From CAYJBH01 sp964368625 (GTDB lineage Bacteria; Bacillota; Clostridia; Oscillospirales; Ruminococcaceae), in assembly GCA_964368625.1 (NCBI GenBank), contig CAYJBH010000001.1, positions 93,495 through 157,494 on the forward strand: a stretch of DNA of 64,000 bases, given 5' to 3'. The notes under the pieces are model-generated. The model had not been told where the DNA came from and ran no database searches. It saw only the letters and a list, made by a program, of their open reading frames with translations. The translations under genes were made by a program, and so were the position numbers. Positions 63,078 to 64,000 of this stretch are shown in pieces; the first letter of the stretch is position 1; each line of letters begins with the position of its first letter.

Positions 63078-64000
63078 TTACAGCTGAGAAAGCTTAGAAA
63101 AGCTGTCCTTTAGGTCTGAGTATAGTTCCTTATATACATTATAGAAACCTTTATATTCGTTAACGTTTTCCGCTACCGGTTTCTGGGTTGCTTTAGGTCT
63201 TATCAACGCTTTGCAGGCTGTTGGAATATCAGAATAGATACCTGTAGCTACAAGGGCAAGTATTGCAACACCAAGTGCCGGGCCTTCTTCTGTTTCGTTA
63301 ATTGTTACCTCGGTGTTATATAGATCTGCCATCATCTGGCGCCATATATCACTCTTTGCTCCGCCTCCGCAGGCATACATCTGTTTTGGATATATACCCA
63401 TCTCTTCGATAACATCAAGGCAGTGACGTTGAGAGTAGATAACACCCTCCATGATAGCTCTTGCCAAATGATATTTAGAGTGAATACCGGAAAGACCAAA
63501 GAATACACCCCTTGCCTTTTCGTCAAGTATCGGGCTGCGCTCTCCCATCAAATAGGGAAGAAAAACCAACCGATCCGCACCAATCTTTACTGCTTCAACC
63601 TTTTTATCTATTTCCTTATAGTTTTCGCCTTCAAAGCTACAGAGATTATCGCGGAACCACTTAAGCGACATTCCTGCCGAAAGTGTACAGCTCATAACAG
63701 TGTATCCGCCCGGCACTGCCGAACAAAATGTATGAACTCTTCCACCCTTATCAATTTGAGGTTTATCAGAATGTGCAAATATAACACCGGATGTTCCTAT
63801 AGTTGTAAATGCATTTCCTTCACTAACAACGGCAGTTCCTACTGCTGCAGATGCATTGTCTCCCGCTCCATAACAAACGATTGTCTCGGTAGAAAGGCCT
63901 GTAATTTCTGCTGCCTGAGCTGTTACAGTTCCGGCAACATCAACCGACTCCTTGCATTCCGGCATTAAGTCCTGTGAAATACTTAATTTATCAAGTATTT
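63078..64000 (-). CDS. xylB: Xylulokinase, N-terminal part outside the window
   Basis: The C-terminal 306 codons of a FGGY sugar kinase that phosphorylates D-xylulose. The frame stays open to the window edge, so the gene is truncated by the window and the in-frame ATG at 63965 is internal. CYGAGDNASAAVGTAVV, TTIGTSGVIFAHSD, FCSAVPGGYTVMSC, and the GGGAKSDIWRQMMADLYN ATP-site motif of the family are seen. Xylulokinase is preferred over other FGGY kinases because of the FCSAVPG and SLKWFRDNL pattern. Confidence 0.9.
   Translation of the reverse strand, partial: ILDKLSISQDLMPECKESVDVAGTVTAQAAEITGLSTETIVCYGAGDNASAAVGTAVVSEGNAFTTIGTSGVIFAHSDKPQIDKGGRVHTFCSAVPGGYTVMSCTLSAGMSLKWFRDNLCSFEGENYKEIDKKVEAVKIGADRLVFLPYLMGERSPILDEKARGVFFGLSGIHSKYHLARAIMEGVIYSQRHCLDVIEEMGIYPKQMYACGGGAKSDIWRQMMADLYNTEVTINETEEGPALGVAILALVATGIYSDIPTACKALIRPKATQKPVAENVNEYKGFYNVYKELYSDLKDSFSKLSQL

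Overview
The window looks like a chromosomal segment of a low-G+C, anaerobic, spore-forming Firmicute of the class Clostridia. The signs are a Rex redox repressor, an acetate kinase, sigma-K, RqcH, mini-RNase III, a TPP riboswitch with an ECF thiamine transporter, many lipoproteins, sigma-A type promoters, and frequent TTG and GTG starts. No rRNA, tRNA, CRISPR array, insertion sequence or prophage was seen.

Layout. 1-4.9 kb (+): end of an arginine operon (argD, argF), then metG and a stand-alone homocysteine methyltransferase domain. 4.9-9.3 kb (-): a MATE exporter with a long structured leader, and a three-gene operon (FAD disulfide reductase, CDP-alcohol phosphatidyltransferase, TVP38 membrane protein). 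9.4-18.1 kb (-): a tightly packed block with ackA, aconitase, isocitrate dehydrogenase, rex, a DUF1015 gene, purine nucleoside phosphorylase, obg and mrnC. 18.3-24.8 kb: an aldo/keto reductase, a YbaK deacylase, a second MATE exporter and a lone RND permease. 25.2-28.3 kb (+): a Crp/Fnr regulator in front of an ABC importer of the sulfonate/nitrate/NMT1 type. A membrane diguanylate cyclase follows.

30.2-41.8 kb is the most interesting part. Four copies of the palindrome GTTAG-N6-CTAAC lie at three places. One is at the transcription start of a YgbA_NO/DUF454/hydrolase group. One is in front of a pair of siderophore-type ABC half-transporters. Two are in the promoter and leader of a six-gene operon (DUF2325, DUF3793, flavodoxin, AraC-type HTH, small membrane protein, unusual P-type ATPase). 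This looks like one metal-, iron- or heme-responsive regulon; the regulator is not proven.

41.8-53.3 kb: a tandem glycosyltransferase, a TPP riboswitch with thiT, an ECF S component overlapping a DUF1893 gene, a RibD-C reductase, an LrgA/LrgB pair, and a complete peptide/nickel-type ABC importer followed by a cyclophilin. 53.8-61.1 kb (-): sigK, rqcH, a Nif3-like gene, trmK, lgt and two M16 peptidase-family genes. 61.2-64 kb (-): a PTS IIA, an orphan PTS IIC and the C-terminal part of a xylulokinase.

All functions are inferred from motifs read by eye. No database search was run.
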